From assembly GCA_021203425.1 (NCBI GenBank), contig JAJQBF010000237.1:1-13325 (forward strand): 13,325 bases of DNA. Direction: 5' to 3'. Numbering within the stretch: position 1 is the stretch's first letter; each line of letters starts with the position of its first letter. Below the pieces are notes generated by a model. It did not search any database. It was not told the DNA's origin and saw only the letters and a list, made by a program, of their open reading frames with translations. The position numbers and the translations under genes were made by a program. Below are positions 1-6,975 of the stretch, piece by piece. This stretch comes from Clostridiales bacterium (GTDB lineage: Bacteria; Bacillota; Clostridia; Lachnospirales; CAG-274).

Positions 1-1026
1 TTTTACTATAGCCCTGTTATTTTCGTAGGATTTCATATTTATAAAGTCAATAATAATCATTCCCGACAAATTTCTGAGCCTAAGCTGTTTTAAAATTTCC
101 TCAGCTGCCTCTTTGTTTGTCTTAAAAACCGTTTCTTCGTGTGACTTTGCGTTGTTTTTTCCCGAATTAACGTCTATAACAACCATAGCCTCGGTATTCT
201 CAATAATAAGCCAGCCTCCGCTTTTAAGCCAAACCTTAGGGGAAAGCGCCTTTTTGATTTTATTCTCTATAAAATATTCCTTAAAAACAGGTATTTCTCC
301 CTCATATAAATCAGCTCTAAAAATTCGGTTCGGGTCAATATATTTATAATAATCGTCACAATTGTTTGTAACAATCTGAATATTTCCATCTTCGGCAAAA
401 GCCTTAACAGCTCTTAAGGTTTCTCCGTCGCCCTCATAAAGACAGACAGGCGCCTTTCTGTATTCCCCTACTTCCTTTATTTTCCTGATTTTTTCAACTG
501 ATGCGGCAGCCTCCGAAAGAACCTCTTCCAAAGGCAGTGTTTCCGCCTTTGTTCTGACGATAATGTCAAAGCCCGAAAAAATTTCTTTCGAAAACAGCTC
601 CTTTAAGGCTCTGCGCCTGTCTTCGTCGGTAATTTTTCGTGAAATTCTCATATCTCCGCCTCCGACAGAAACAATACAACAGTTTTCTCCGGCAGAAAGG
701 GCTGTTGTTACAGCCGCCCCTTTTTCATTCTCCGCCTCTCTTACAACCTGAACAATAATATCCTGCCCTTCCTTGATTTTAAGCCTTTCCCCTTCCCAAA
801 GATTTCTTTCTTTTTTGTCCTTTAAATAGAGAAACGCATTCCTGTCATCTCCCAAATCGACAAAGGCAAAGCCGCTTTTAAGTATTCTTTTAATTTTTCC
901 GGCATATATATCCCCTATGTTAAGCTTTTCCCCTTTTTCCGAAGAAATAACCTCTATAAGCTCTCCGTCTTCCGTCAATGCAGTATTTATCAAATCTTCA
1001 CGGCAGTCAATAATAACTCTTTTCAT
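1..1026 (-). CDS. rng: Ribonuclease E/G family endoribonuclease, 3' end outside the window
   Basis: The reading frame opens at ATG 1026 and stays open for 342 codons to the left edge, so the C-terminus is missing. An S1-type RNA-binding domain lies at about residues 35-110 (GDIYAGKIKRIL, then SGFAFVDLGDDRNAFLYL). The family's catalytic core follows: GGWLIIENTEAMVVIDVNSGK spans about 270-290 and LSGMIIIDFINM about 320-331. Asp285 and Asp327 match the two metal-binding aspartates of E. coli RNase E (D303, D346). The zinc-link cysteines normally near residue 400 would lie outside. This family makes single-strand endonucleolytic cuts in rRNA precursors and mRNA. There is no long N-terminal extension, so it is closer to RNase G in layout, but E versus G cannot be settled without the C-terminus. 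The ATG is 1 nt after the ftsY stop, and its GAGG site (1033-1036) lies inside the last ftsY codons, so translational coupling is likely. Confidence 0.93.
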   Translation of the reverse strand, partial: MKRVIIDCREDLINTALTEDGELIEVISSEKGEKLNIGDIYAGKIKRILKSGFAFVDLGDDRNAFLYLKDKKERNLWEGERLKIKEGQDIIVQVVREAENEKGAAVTTALSAGENCCIVSVGGGDMRISRKITDEDRRRALKELFSKEIFSGFDIIVRTKAETLPLEEVLSEAAASVEKIRKIKEVGEYRKAPVCLYEGDGETLRAVKAFAEDGNIQIVTNNCDDYYKYIDPNRIFRADLYEGEIPVFKEYFIENKIKKALSPKVWLKSGGWLIIENTEAMVVIDVNSGKNNAKSHEETVFKTNKEAAEEILKQLRLRNLSGMIIIDFINMKSYENNRAIVK

Positions 1027-1027
1027 A

Positions 1028-2245
1028 TCAGTCCTCAAAAAGCGCCTTTGCAAATTCCGACGGATTAAAGGGACGAAGATCGTCTATACCTTCACCTACG
1101 CCTATAAACCGCACGGGAATTTGCAGTTCATTTTTAATTGCTATAATAATTCCACCCTTTGCCGTTCCGTCAAGCTTAGTAAGAATTATCCCCGTTATAT
1201 CAGCCGCCTCTTTAAACAACTTTGCCTGCTGAAGTGCATTTTGACCTGTAGTAGCGTCCAAAACAAGGAAAACCTCTTTATGAGCGTTTTCATTTTCTCT
1301 GGTAATTACTCTTGAAATTTTCTTAAGCTCTTCCATAAGATTTTTCTTGTTGTGAAGTCTTCCGGCTGTATCGCAGATTAAAATATCTGTTTTGCGGTTT
1401 TTGGCCGCCGAAACTGCGTCAAAAACAACAGCAGCCGGGTCTGAATTTTCAGCGTGCTTTATAACGGTAATATCGTTTCGCTCGCCCCAAACCATAAGCT
1501 GATCTATAGCGGCGGCTCTGAATGTATCGGCAGCTGCAAGCATAACCGATTTTCCCTCTGACTTATAATAATTTGTAAGCTTTCCTATGGTTGTGGTTTT
1601 ACCCACACCGTTTACACCTATAACAAGTATAATCGATGGGCTGGGCAGCTTAAACTCTTCATCATCAGCCGAAAGCATATCGGAAATTACTCTTACTATT
1701 ATATCTCTTACCTTAGCAACATCTTTTATTTTTTCTTTTTTCACAATATCCTTAACACGGCTTATAATCTCTAAAGAGGTTTCAACCCCTATATCCGCCA
1801 TAATAAGAGCCTCTTCAAGTTCTTCATAAAGGTCGTCGTCTATCTCGGTAAAGCCCTTTAAAACCTGTTCCACACCCGAAAGAATATTGTCTCTTGTTTT
1901 CTGAAGACCTGATTTGATTTTGGCAAAAAAGCTCTTTTTCTTTTTGGGTACTTCCTCAGGCTCTTCGGTCTGCGGCTGCTGTTCCGGTTCGGGTTCGGTC
2001 TCTTCGGCTGTTTCCGCCTCGGTTTCTTCGGCTGTTTTTTCCCTCTCCGGCATAACCTCCTCTATAACAGATGTGTCTTCATATTCCGGAAGACTGACTT
2101 CCTCCTCTTCCGGTTTTTCTTCCTGTTCGGAAGTTTCGGTTTCTTCGGAAGGTGTTTCTTCCTGTTCGGAAGTCTTTACTTCCTCGGGTTCGTTTATATT
2201 TTCCGGTTTGTTCTTTTCCTTCTTAAAAAAATTAAAAAATGCCAT
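1028..2245 (-). CDS. ftsY: Signal recognition particle receptor FtsY
   Basis: This is the SRP receptor GTPase, which docks ribosome-SRP complexes at the membrane for co-translational insertion. Of 405 residues, 1-100 are a very acidic, Glu-rich A region containing imperfect repeats (TSEQEE at 25-30 and 38-43). The N domain helices follow at about 105-195. The G domain carries GVNGVGKT (210-217), DTFRAAA (240-246), DTAGR (292-296), TKLDG (356-360) and the closing GVGEGIDDLRPF (382-393). All GTPase motifs are intact. The start ATG is 8 nt after a GGAGG (2254-2258) that overlaps the TAG stop of smc (2258-2260), so the two genes are tightly linked. The usual Bacillota neighbours ylxM and ffh do not follow; an RNase E/G gene does. 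Confidence 0.98.
   Translation of the reverse strand: MAFFNFFKKEKNKPENINEPEEVKTSEQEETPSEETETSEQEEKPEEEEVSLPEYEDTSVIEEVMPEREKTAEETEAETAEETEPEPEQQPQTEEPEEVPKKKKSFFAKIKSGLQKTRDNILSGVEQVLKGFTEIDDDLYEELEEALIMADIGVETSLEIISRVKDIVKKEKIKDVAKVRDIIVRVISDMLSADDEEFKLPSPSIILVIGVNGVGKTTTIGKLTNYYKSEGKSVMLAAADTFRAAAIDQLMVWGERNDITVIKHAENSDPAAVVFDAVSAAKNRKTDILICDTAGRLHNKKNLMEELKKISRVITRENENAHKEVFLVLDATTGQNALQQAKLFKEAADITGIILTKLDGTAKGGIIIAIKNELQIPVRFIGVGEGIDDLRPFNPSEFAKALFED
1960..2190 (-). repeat. Low-complexity repeats encoding the acidic N-terminus of FtsY
   Basis: Short direct repeats lie within the Glu-rich A region. A 19-bp unit occurs exactly at 2116-2134 and 2155-2173 (39-bp period) and encodes the repeated TSEQEE. 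A 13-bp unit (tcttcggctgttt) occurs at 2001-2013 and 2025-2037 (24-bp period). Both periods are multiples of three, so copy gain or loss would keep the frame. This is a likely hotspot of length variation between strains. Confidence 0.75.
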
Positions 2246-2257
2246 TTTTTGTTCCTC

Positions 2258-5200
2258 CTATTCAGCCAGTGCATCGGCCTCTTTCAAACTGACGGAAACC
2301 ATTTTCGAAACACCCTGCTCCTGCATGGTTATGCCGTATAAATTGTCTGCCTCTTCCATGGTTCCCTTTCTGTGGGTAATAACTATAAACTGTGTAGTGT
2401 CAGATAAGCTTTTTATATATTTGGCATATCTGGATACATTTGCATCATCAAGAGCTGCCTCGATTTCGTCAAGTATACAGAAGGGCGAAGGCTTTAGCTT
2501 GAGAATTGCAAAAAGCAGCGCCATAGCCGTTAAGGCTCTTTCCCCTCCCGACAAAAGCAGCATACTCTGCAGTTTTTTTCCCGGGGGCTGTGCATTTATT
2601 TCTATGCCCGAATTCAAAACATCTGTTTCGTCTGACAGGGCAATATTCGCCTGACCTCCGCTGAACATTTCCTTAAACACTTCCCTGAAATTTTCGTTTA
2701 TGGCTTTAAACTCCTCCGAAAATTTCTCCTGCATAAGTGTTTCCAGTTTATCGGCAATTTCGCTTAAATCTTTCTCGGCCTTTTCTATGTCTGATCTTTG
2801 ATTAGTCAAAAAATCATATCTTTCCTTTGTTTCGGCAAATTCCTGAGGCGCAGAAGTATTTATGCTTCCCAAAGACTTAATCTGAGCCTTAAGCTCCTTA
2901 GACTTTTGATGGAGCTTAGGCAAAGGCAGATCTGTTTTAAACATTTTGACAGCCTCGGGGTAAGTTATTTCATAACTTTCCCACATATTGTCATACAATG
3001 CCCTGTTTTTCTCTTTTACAGAGGCAAGACGTTCGTCGCCTGCTGTCTTTTCCTTGTTGAGATTCAACAGAGTATCGTTAAAGCCTTTTATTTCCGTTTC
3101 AATTTCGGAAACAGCCGTATTTATTGTATATCTTTCCTTAAGCCTGCTGTTATACTCCTCACTTTCCGAAACAGATGCCGCATTTATTTCCTCCGCCTCT
3201 TTTGTTTTAAGGGCTTTTTCCGCCTTGTTTTTTTCAATATCGGCTTTCAGCTTAACAGCCGTTTCCGAACTGTTATCCCTGTTCTGCCTTATTTCTTCAA
3301 TTTCGGCTCCCAGTCGTTCAACATCTCTTTCGTCGGCTGAAATTTCCGCTGTTATTCTCTCTGTTTCAAGCTTAAGAGAGGTTGAAAGACTGTTCATTTT
3401 TTCAAGTTCTTCTTTGCGGTCTGTGTTTTCCTGCTTTGACTTGTTAAGTTCATCGTTCAGACTTGTTATTTTGCCTTCGTTTTCGGAAAGAGATGTATTC
3501 AGCTGTTCCAAAGCCTTTTCCGCCTTTTCTCCTTCGTTTTTAAGAGATGCATATTCGGCTTTTTGACTCTCCAGACGTTTTTCAATATCATCTTTCGCTT
3601 CACTTTCGCTTTGAGCCTTTGTCTTTAAAGCCGAAAGGCGAATATTTTCGTTGTTAAAGGCTCGGCGGTTGCTTTCTATATCTCTCTGAACGGAAGTCAG
3701 ATTAAAGCCCACAGCCGCAAGACTGTCTGAGCCTTTGGCGTAATCTGTCTGTAAGCCGGAAAGCTCCTTTTTTAAGTCTTCAAGTTTATTTTTTCTTGAG
3801 AGAATTCCGCTTTGTTTTTTAGAGGCGGATCCGCCTGTTATTGAGCCGCCTATATTAAAAACCTCTCCTGTTAATGTAACAATTTTCGTCTGATATCCTG
3901 TCTTTTTCGCAAGGGCAATTCCGTTGTCTATGTTGTCCACAACCGCCGTTCTGCCCAAAAGTCCGGCGATTATTCCCTCATATTTTTTATCATAGCTTAA
4001 CAGAGCCGAGGCCTGTCCCACAAAGCCGGCAGCATTTGTTATCTCGGGGCGAAGGGACGGAACATTTCGCTTTGCCGCTGTAAGAGGCATAAAAGTTGCT
4101 CTTCCGCTGTGACTTTGTTTCAAATAATTAACAGCTGCCTTTGCTGAATTTTTATCTTCTGTAACAATATTTTGAAGACTTCCCCCCAAAGCTGTTTCAA
4201 TGGCAAGCTCATATTCCTTTTTTACAGAAATAAGCTGACCTACAGCTCCGCAGATACCTCTTAAACTCTTTCTGTTTTTAAGAACAGCCTTAACTCCAAC
4301 ATAATAGCCTTCATAAGATGTTTCCAGATTCGAAAGTATGTTTATTCTGGATTTTCGTTCATTCAGCCTTGTAAGAAGTTCCCTTTGGCTTTTTTCAAGG
4401 CTTTGCTGTTTTGAAGTCAGCTCCCGACTTTCGTCTAAAAGGGCTTCATGGCTGTTATTAAGGGTATTTACCGACCTTAAAGCTGTTTCTTCGTCCTTTT
4501 TAAGAGAAGAAAGAAGGGTTTCTTTTTCATTCAAAAGCCCTTCGTTTAAAGCCCGGTCTTTCTTTAATCGTTCCTGCCTTTCCTTTATGCTTTCCGTAAG
4601 CTGTGAAATTTTTGCGATTTCTTCCTTTTTCTCAGTTGATTTTGAAAGAACGCTTAAAATTTCTTCATTATATTCTGTTATAACTGCCTCTCTTTCCGTC
4701 AAAGCCTGCTGAAGATGTTTATAATTTCTGTCGGCCTCTTCAGCTTTCTTTACGGCAGCGGCAAGTGATTCCTTCTTAAGCTTTAAGCCTGTTTTCTTGA
4801 CGGAAATTTCCTCTTGTTTATCGGAAATTGACTTTTCCGCAAGTTCTTTTCCGGCGCCTATTTTTACAATTTCCTTTTCCATATGCTCCCTGTCGGAGTT
4901 TAAAAGGCTTATTTCATTCAGCTTTTCGCTGTATTTAAGCTTTAAATCAGTTATTTTTGCGTTAAGTTCCTCTATTTCTTCATTCAGCCTGTCGGCTGTC
5001 TTCTTTTTGCCGCTTTTCCTTTCTTCGGCATTTTGCAAGGCTTTCTCCGTTTCTTCAATCTGTGTTTGAAGGGTCTCAACTGCTGTTTTCAGCTTATCCG
5101 CCTGTTCCTCATATTTTCTTGAATCCAAAACAAATATGCTGACCTCTGTTTCCTTAAGCTCCGCCGACAAACCGATATATTTCTTCGCTTTGTTTGCCGC

Positions 5201-5821
5201 TGCCTCAAGAGAACCAAGTCTGCCTTCTGTTTCCGATATAATATCGTCGATTCGAAGAAGATTTGCCCTTTCGTTTTCCAGTTTTTTTACTGCTTCATTT
5301 CGGCGGTTTTTATATTTAACGATTCCGGCGGCCTCTTCAAACAAAACACGTCTGTCTTCACTTTTTACAGAGAGAATTTCGTCGATTCTTCCCTGACCTA
5401 TAATGGAATAGCCCTCCTTGCCTACGCCTGTATCCATAAAAAGCTCTAAAATATCCTTTCGGCGGCAGACTGTGCCGTTTATAAGGTAAGCACTGTCACC
5501 TGAGCGGTAAAGTCTTCTTGTAACAGTCACCTCGGAATAATCTAAATTCAGCTTTCTGTCGGCATTATCCATAACAAGGGAAACCTCGGCAAAACCCAAA
5601 GGCTTTCTGTTTTGGGTTCCGGCAAAAATTACGTCTTCCATTTTCTGTCCCCGAAGGTTTTTAGCTCCTGCCTCACCCAAAACCCACCTTACGGCGTCGG
5701 CAACATTACTCTTGCCGCTGCCGTTTGGACCTACTACAGCGGTTATACCGCTGCCGAATTTTAATCTGATTTTTTCGGGGAAGGACTTAAACCCCTGCAT
5801 CTCAAGCTGTTTCAAATACAT
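2258..5821 (-). CDS. smc: Chromosome partition protein SMC
   Basis: This is the ATPase subunit of the SMC-ScpAB condensin, which compacts and segregates the chromosome. The frame extends upstream to an ATG at 5845, but I place the start at ATG 5821. It gives the family-typical opening MYLKQLEMQGFKSF and has a GGGAG at 5828-5832, 6 nt upstream. That makes 1187 residues, the normal family length. Numbering from 5821: Walker A GPNGSGKS at 31-38, a first long coiled coil at about 160-500, the hinge at about 512-667 with the glycine-rich GGSITGGS, a second coiled coil at about 670-1010, the ABC signature LSGGERALTA from 1090, and Walker B FCILDE at 1114-1119. No truncation is visible. Bacillota often have rnc directly upstream; here a PanE-type reductase and a 174-bp inverted-repeat element sit there. 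The stop TAG overlaps the ftsY ribosome binding site. Confidence 0.97.
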   Translation of the reverse strand: MYLKQLEMQGFKSFPEKIRLKFGSGITAVVGPNGSGKSNVADAVRWVLGEAGAKNLRGQKMEDVIFAGTQNRKPLGFAEVSLVMDNADRKLNLDYSEVTVTRRLYRSGDSAYLINGTVCRRKDILELFMDTGVGKEGYSIIGQGRIDEILSVKSEDRRVLFEEAAGIVKYKNRRNEAVKKLENERANLLRIDDIISETEGRLGSLEAAANKAKKYIGLSAELKETEVSIFVLDSRKYEEQADKLKTAVETLQTQIEETEKALQNAEERKSGKKKTADRLNEEIEELNAKITDLKLKYSEKLNEISLLNSDREHMEKEIVKIGAGKELAEKSISDKQEEISVKKTGLKLKKESLAAAVKKAEEADRNYKHLQQALTEREAVITEYNEEILSVLSKSTEKKEEIAKISQLTESIKERQERLKKDRALNEGLLNEKETLLSSLKKDEETALRSVNTLNNSHEALLDESRELTSKQQSLEKSQRELLTRLNERKSRINILSNLETSYEGYYVGVKAVLKNRKSLRGICGAVGQLISVKKEYELAIETALGGSLQNIVTEDKNSAKAAVNYLKQSHSGRATFMPLTAAKRNVPSLRPEITNAAGFVGQASALLSYDKKYEGIIAGLLGRTAVVDNIDNGIALAKKTGYQTKIVTLTGEVFNIGGSITGGSASKKQSGILSRKNKLEDLKKELSGLQTDYAKGSDSLAAVGFNLTSVQRDIESNRRAFNNENIRLSALKTKAQSESEAKDDIEKRLESQKAEYASLKNEGEKAEKALEQLNTSLSENEGKITSLNDELNKSKQENTDRKEELEKMNSLSTSLKLETERITAEISADERDVERLGAEIEEIRQNRDNSSETAVKLKADIEKNKAEKALKTKEAEEINAASVSESEEYNSRLKERYTINTAVSEIETEIKGFNDTLLNLNKEKTAGDERLASVKEKNRALYDNMWESYEITYPEAVKMFKTDLPLPKLHQKSKELKAQIKSLGSINTSAPQEFAETKERYDFLTNQRSDIEKAEKDLSEIADKLETLMQEKFSEEFKAINENFREVFKEMFSGGQANIALSDETDVLNSGIEINAQPPGKKLQSMLLLSGGERALTAMALLFAILKLKPSPFCILDEIEAALDDANVSRYAKYIKSLSDTTQFIVITHRKGTMEEADNLYGITMQEQGVSKMVSVSLKEADALAE

Positions 5822-5827
5822 AATAAA

Positions 5828-5832
5828 CTCCC
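5828..5832 (-). promoter_or_regulatory. Ribosome binding site that fixes the smc start
   Basis: GGGAG lies 6 nt upstream of ATG 5821. The alternative ATG at 5845 has only a weak GGTG upstream and would add eight residues (MWHIWEFI) not seen at SMC N-termini. Confidence 0.75.
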
Positions 5833-5852
5833 ATATGTGCCACATATCACCA

Positions 5853-5864
5853 TACTATAAAAGC
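5853..5864. repeat. Terminal inverted repeat of the 174-bp element, smc-proximal end
   Basis: TACTATAAAAGC pairs perfectly with 6015-6026; the next base on either side does not pair. Read on the minus strand it contains TATAGT, a 5-of-6 match to a -10 box, pointing toward smc. No convincing -35 lies at the right distance. Confidence 0.85.
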
Positions 5865-6014
5865 CCCGATTGCTACGTGCTTGACGCACTCCCGCAATCG
5901 ATCCGGTATTCGCTGCTCCGGGCTATCGCCCTACGCTGCTCATACCGGGGAGGTTGTCCGATATACAGCCGGCTGTGCAAACCCTGTTTGCCCATCTGTC
6001 TGTCTATCGACAAC

Positions 6015-6026
6015 GCTTTTATAGTA
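6015..6026. repeat. Terminal inverted repeat of the 174-bp element, reductase-proximal end
   Basis: This is the perfect reverse complement of 5853-5864. It begins 8 nt after the stop codon of the reductase (6035-6037) on the minus strand. Confidence 0.85.
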
Positions 6027-6034
6027 AAAACCTC

Positions 6035-6949
6035 TTAATAGTTTTCTTCAATCTTCTTAATTTCTTTATATAAAAATTCGTTTGCCGGTGTGGAAATACC
6101 GTGCTTTTTGCCGAGTCTGTTTACCGTTCCCGAAAAAAGTTCAACCTCTGTGGGGCGCTTGTTTAAAACGTCCTGTCTTAAAGAGGGCATACCGTCGGGG
6201 TTAAGCCCGTCAAGTACGTTTATCCAATAGATTACGTCTGTTTTGTCAAGACCTATGCCTTCGGCTCTGCCCACAAACATAACCTCCGTCATTGCCATAA
6301 TCATAATGTCTCTCGGTCTGCCTTCACGCTGTAAAACATCAAAACAGCAGTCGAAAACAGCCGCCGCCTGATTACAGCCTGTATTCAGAAGGAGCTTTCC
6401 CCAAAGGGCTCTGCCCATATCCTCCGGAATTCTGTAAGGAAAGGATATGCTGTCAAAAAATTCTTTAAGTGCGGTAATGTTTTCCTCTTTTCCCACATTC
6501 CCCACTTTACCGAAATTCAAAAAGCCCATATCACGATAGGTTATTTTATTTCCCTCTTTTAAAGAGTCCATACCCTGTGAGGTGGAGTAGATAACATTCT
6601 CGGCTCCGTATTTTTCTATAATGTCTTCCTCGCTTTTAATACCGTTCAGAAGAGAAACAAAAATTGTTTTGTCGTTTACAAAGCTCTCAGAAAGCTTTAA
6701 AGCCTCTTCCATAGCCCCGTATTTAACCCCGAAAATAATAAGGTCAAGGGGCGGAATTTTATCTTCGGGAGACACATAATTCATATCGCAGAAATCTCCG
6801 TTTTTGTAAAAACCCTCTTTTTTATATCTTTCACACCTCTTGCCGTCTGCAATAACATAAAAGTTTTCTTTTCCCAGTTTGTCGCTGATATATGAGCCGA
6901 AAAGTATGCCTAAGGCGCCGAAACCTATAATTCCCGCTCTCTTTATCAT
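6035..6949 (-). CDS. panE: 2-Dehydropantoate 2-reductase family protein (ApbA/PanE)
   Basis: This is an NADPH-dependent reductase of the ketopantoate reductase family; in coenzyme A synthesis that enzyme reduces 2-dehydropantoate to pantoate. I start at ATG 6949 (304 residues) because a perfect GGAGG at 6958-6962 lies 8 nt upstream. A TTG at 6964 in frame would place that site inside the coding region. The N-terminal Rossmann fold opens with IIGFGALG (7-14). Next are the conserved LLNGI near 100-104, WGKLLLNTGCN (183-193, Lys185 in the catalytic-lysine position), PSLRQD (255-260) and TEVELFSG (267-274, Glu268). These match the key residues of E. coli PanE (K176, S244, E256). The family also contains paralogues with other 2-keto acid substrates, so the substrate is not proven. 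It follows folBK by 26 nt and is probably the last gene of the folate operon; PanB, the preceding pantothenate step, uses methylene-THF. Confidence 0.85.
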   Translation of the reverse strand: MIKRAGIIGFGALGILFGSYISDKLGKENFYVIADGKRCERYKKEGFYKNGDFCDMNYVSPEDKIPPLDLIIFGVKYGAMEEALKLSESFVNDKTIFVSLLNGIKSEEDIIEKYGAENVIYSTSQGMDSLKEGNKITYRDMGFLNFGKVGNVGKEENITALKEFFDSISFPYRIPEDMGRALWGKLLLNTGCNQAAAVFDCCFDVLQREGRPRDIMIMAMTEVMFVGRAEGIGLDKTDVIYWINVLDGLNPDGMPSLRQDVLNKRPTEVELFSGTVNRLGKKHGISTPANEFLYKEIKKIEENY

Positions 6950-6957
6950 ATAAAAGC

Positions 6958-6962
6958 CCTCC
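6958..6962 (-). promoter_or_regulatory. Ribosome binding site that fixes the panE start
   Basis: GGAGG lies 8 nt before ATG 6949. It rules against the TTG at 6964, whose second and third codons would overlap it. Confidence 0.8.
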
Positions 6963-6975
6963 AATCCAAATAATA

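Larger units (their letters stand above)
5853..6026 (-). mobile_element. 174-bp terminal-inverted-repeat element, MITE-like or a structured RNA
   Basis: This stretch fills the gap between the reductase stop and smc. Its ends are perfect 12-bp inverted repeats: TACTATAAAAGC at 5853-5864 and its reverse complement at 6015-6026. Each end terminates in TA, which would fit a TA target duplication as in Tc1/mariner or IS630-type MITEs. The interior is clearly GC-richer than the flanks. On the minus strand the termini pair as a closing stem, and three arms pair inside: 5953-5963 with 6005-6014 (10 bp, one bulged G), 5903-5948, and 5867-5900. Junction linkers are only 0, 4, 2 and 2 nt. The first arm encloses a hairpin (5977-5982 with 5986-5991, 3-nt loop) and a 12-bp palindrome (5965-5976). 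I see no plausible coding frame. I do not recognise the family. Whether it is a dispersed mobile repeat, a cis-acting RNA, or both needs a genome-wide copy search. Confidence 0.7.

Noticed and set aside
2573..2584. T7/C-run in smc as a third frameshift
   Set aside because: The smc frame reads smoothly through it into the ABC signature, so nothing is broken here.
113..5396. Long plus-strand open frames opposite rng, ftsY and smc
   Set aside because: They are antisense shadows: Ser/Phe-rich, without ribosome binding sites or known motifs, while the opposite strand encodes complete, recognisable families.
5822..5845. Longer smc start at ATG 5845
   Set aside because: Eight extra residues not typical of SMC and only a weak ribosome binding site, against a good one for ATG 5821.
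5853..6026. tRNA-like cloverleaf
   Set aside because: The four-way junction is much larger than a tRNA (174 nt) and lacks T-loop, D-loop and acceptor features; closing stem is A/T-rich and 12 bp.
5712..6038. Plus-strand open frame of 108 codons across the 174-bp element
   Set aside because: It starts inside smc on the other strand, runs through inverted-repeat sequence, has no ribosome binding site and resembles no family.
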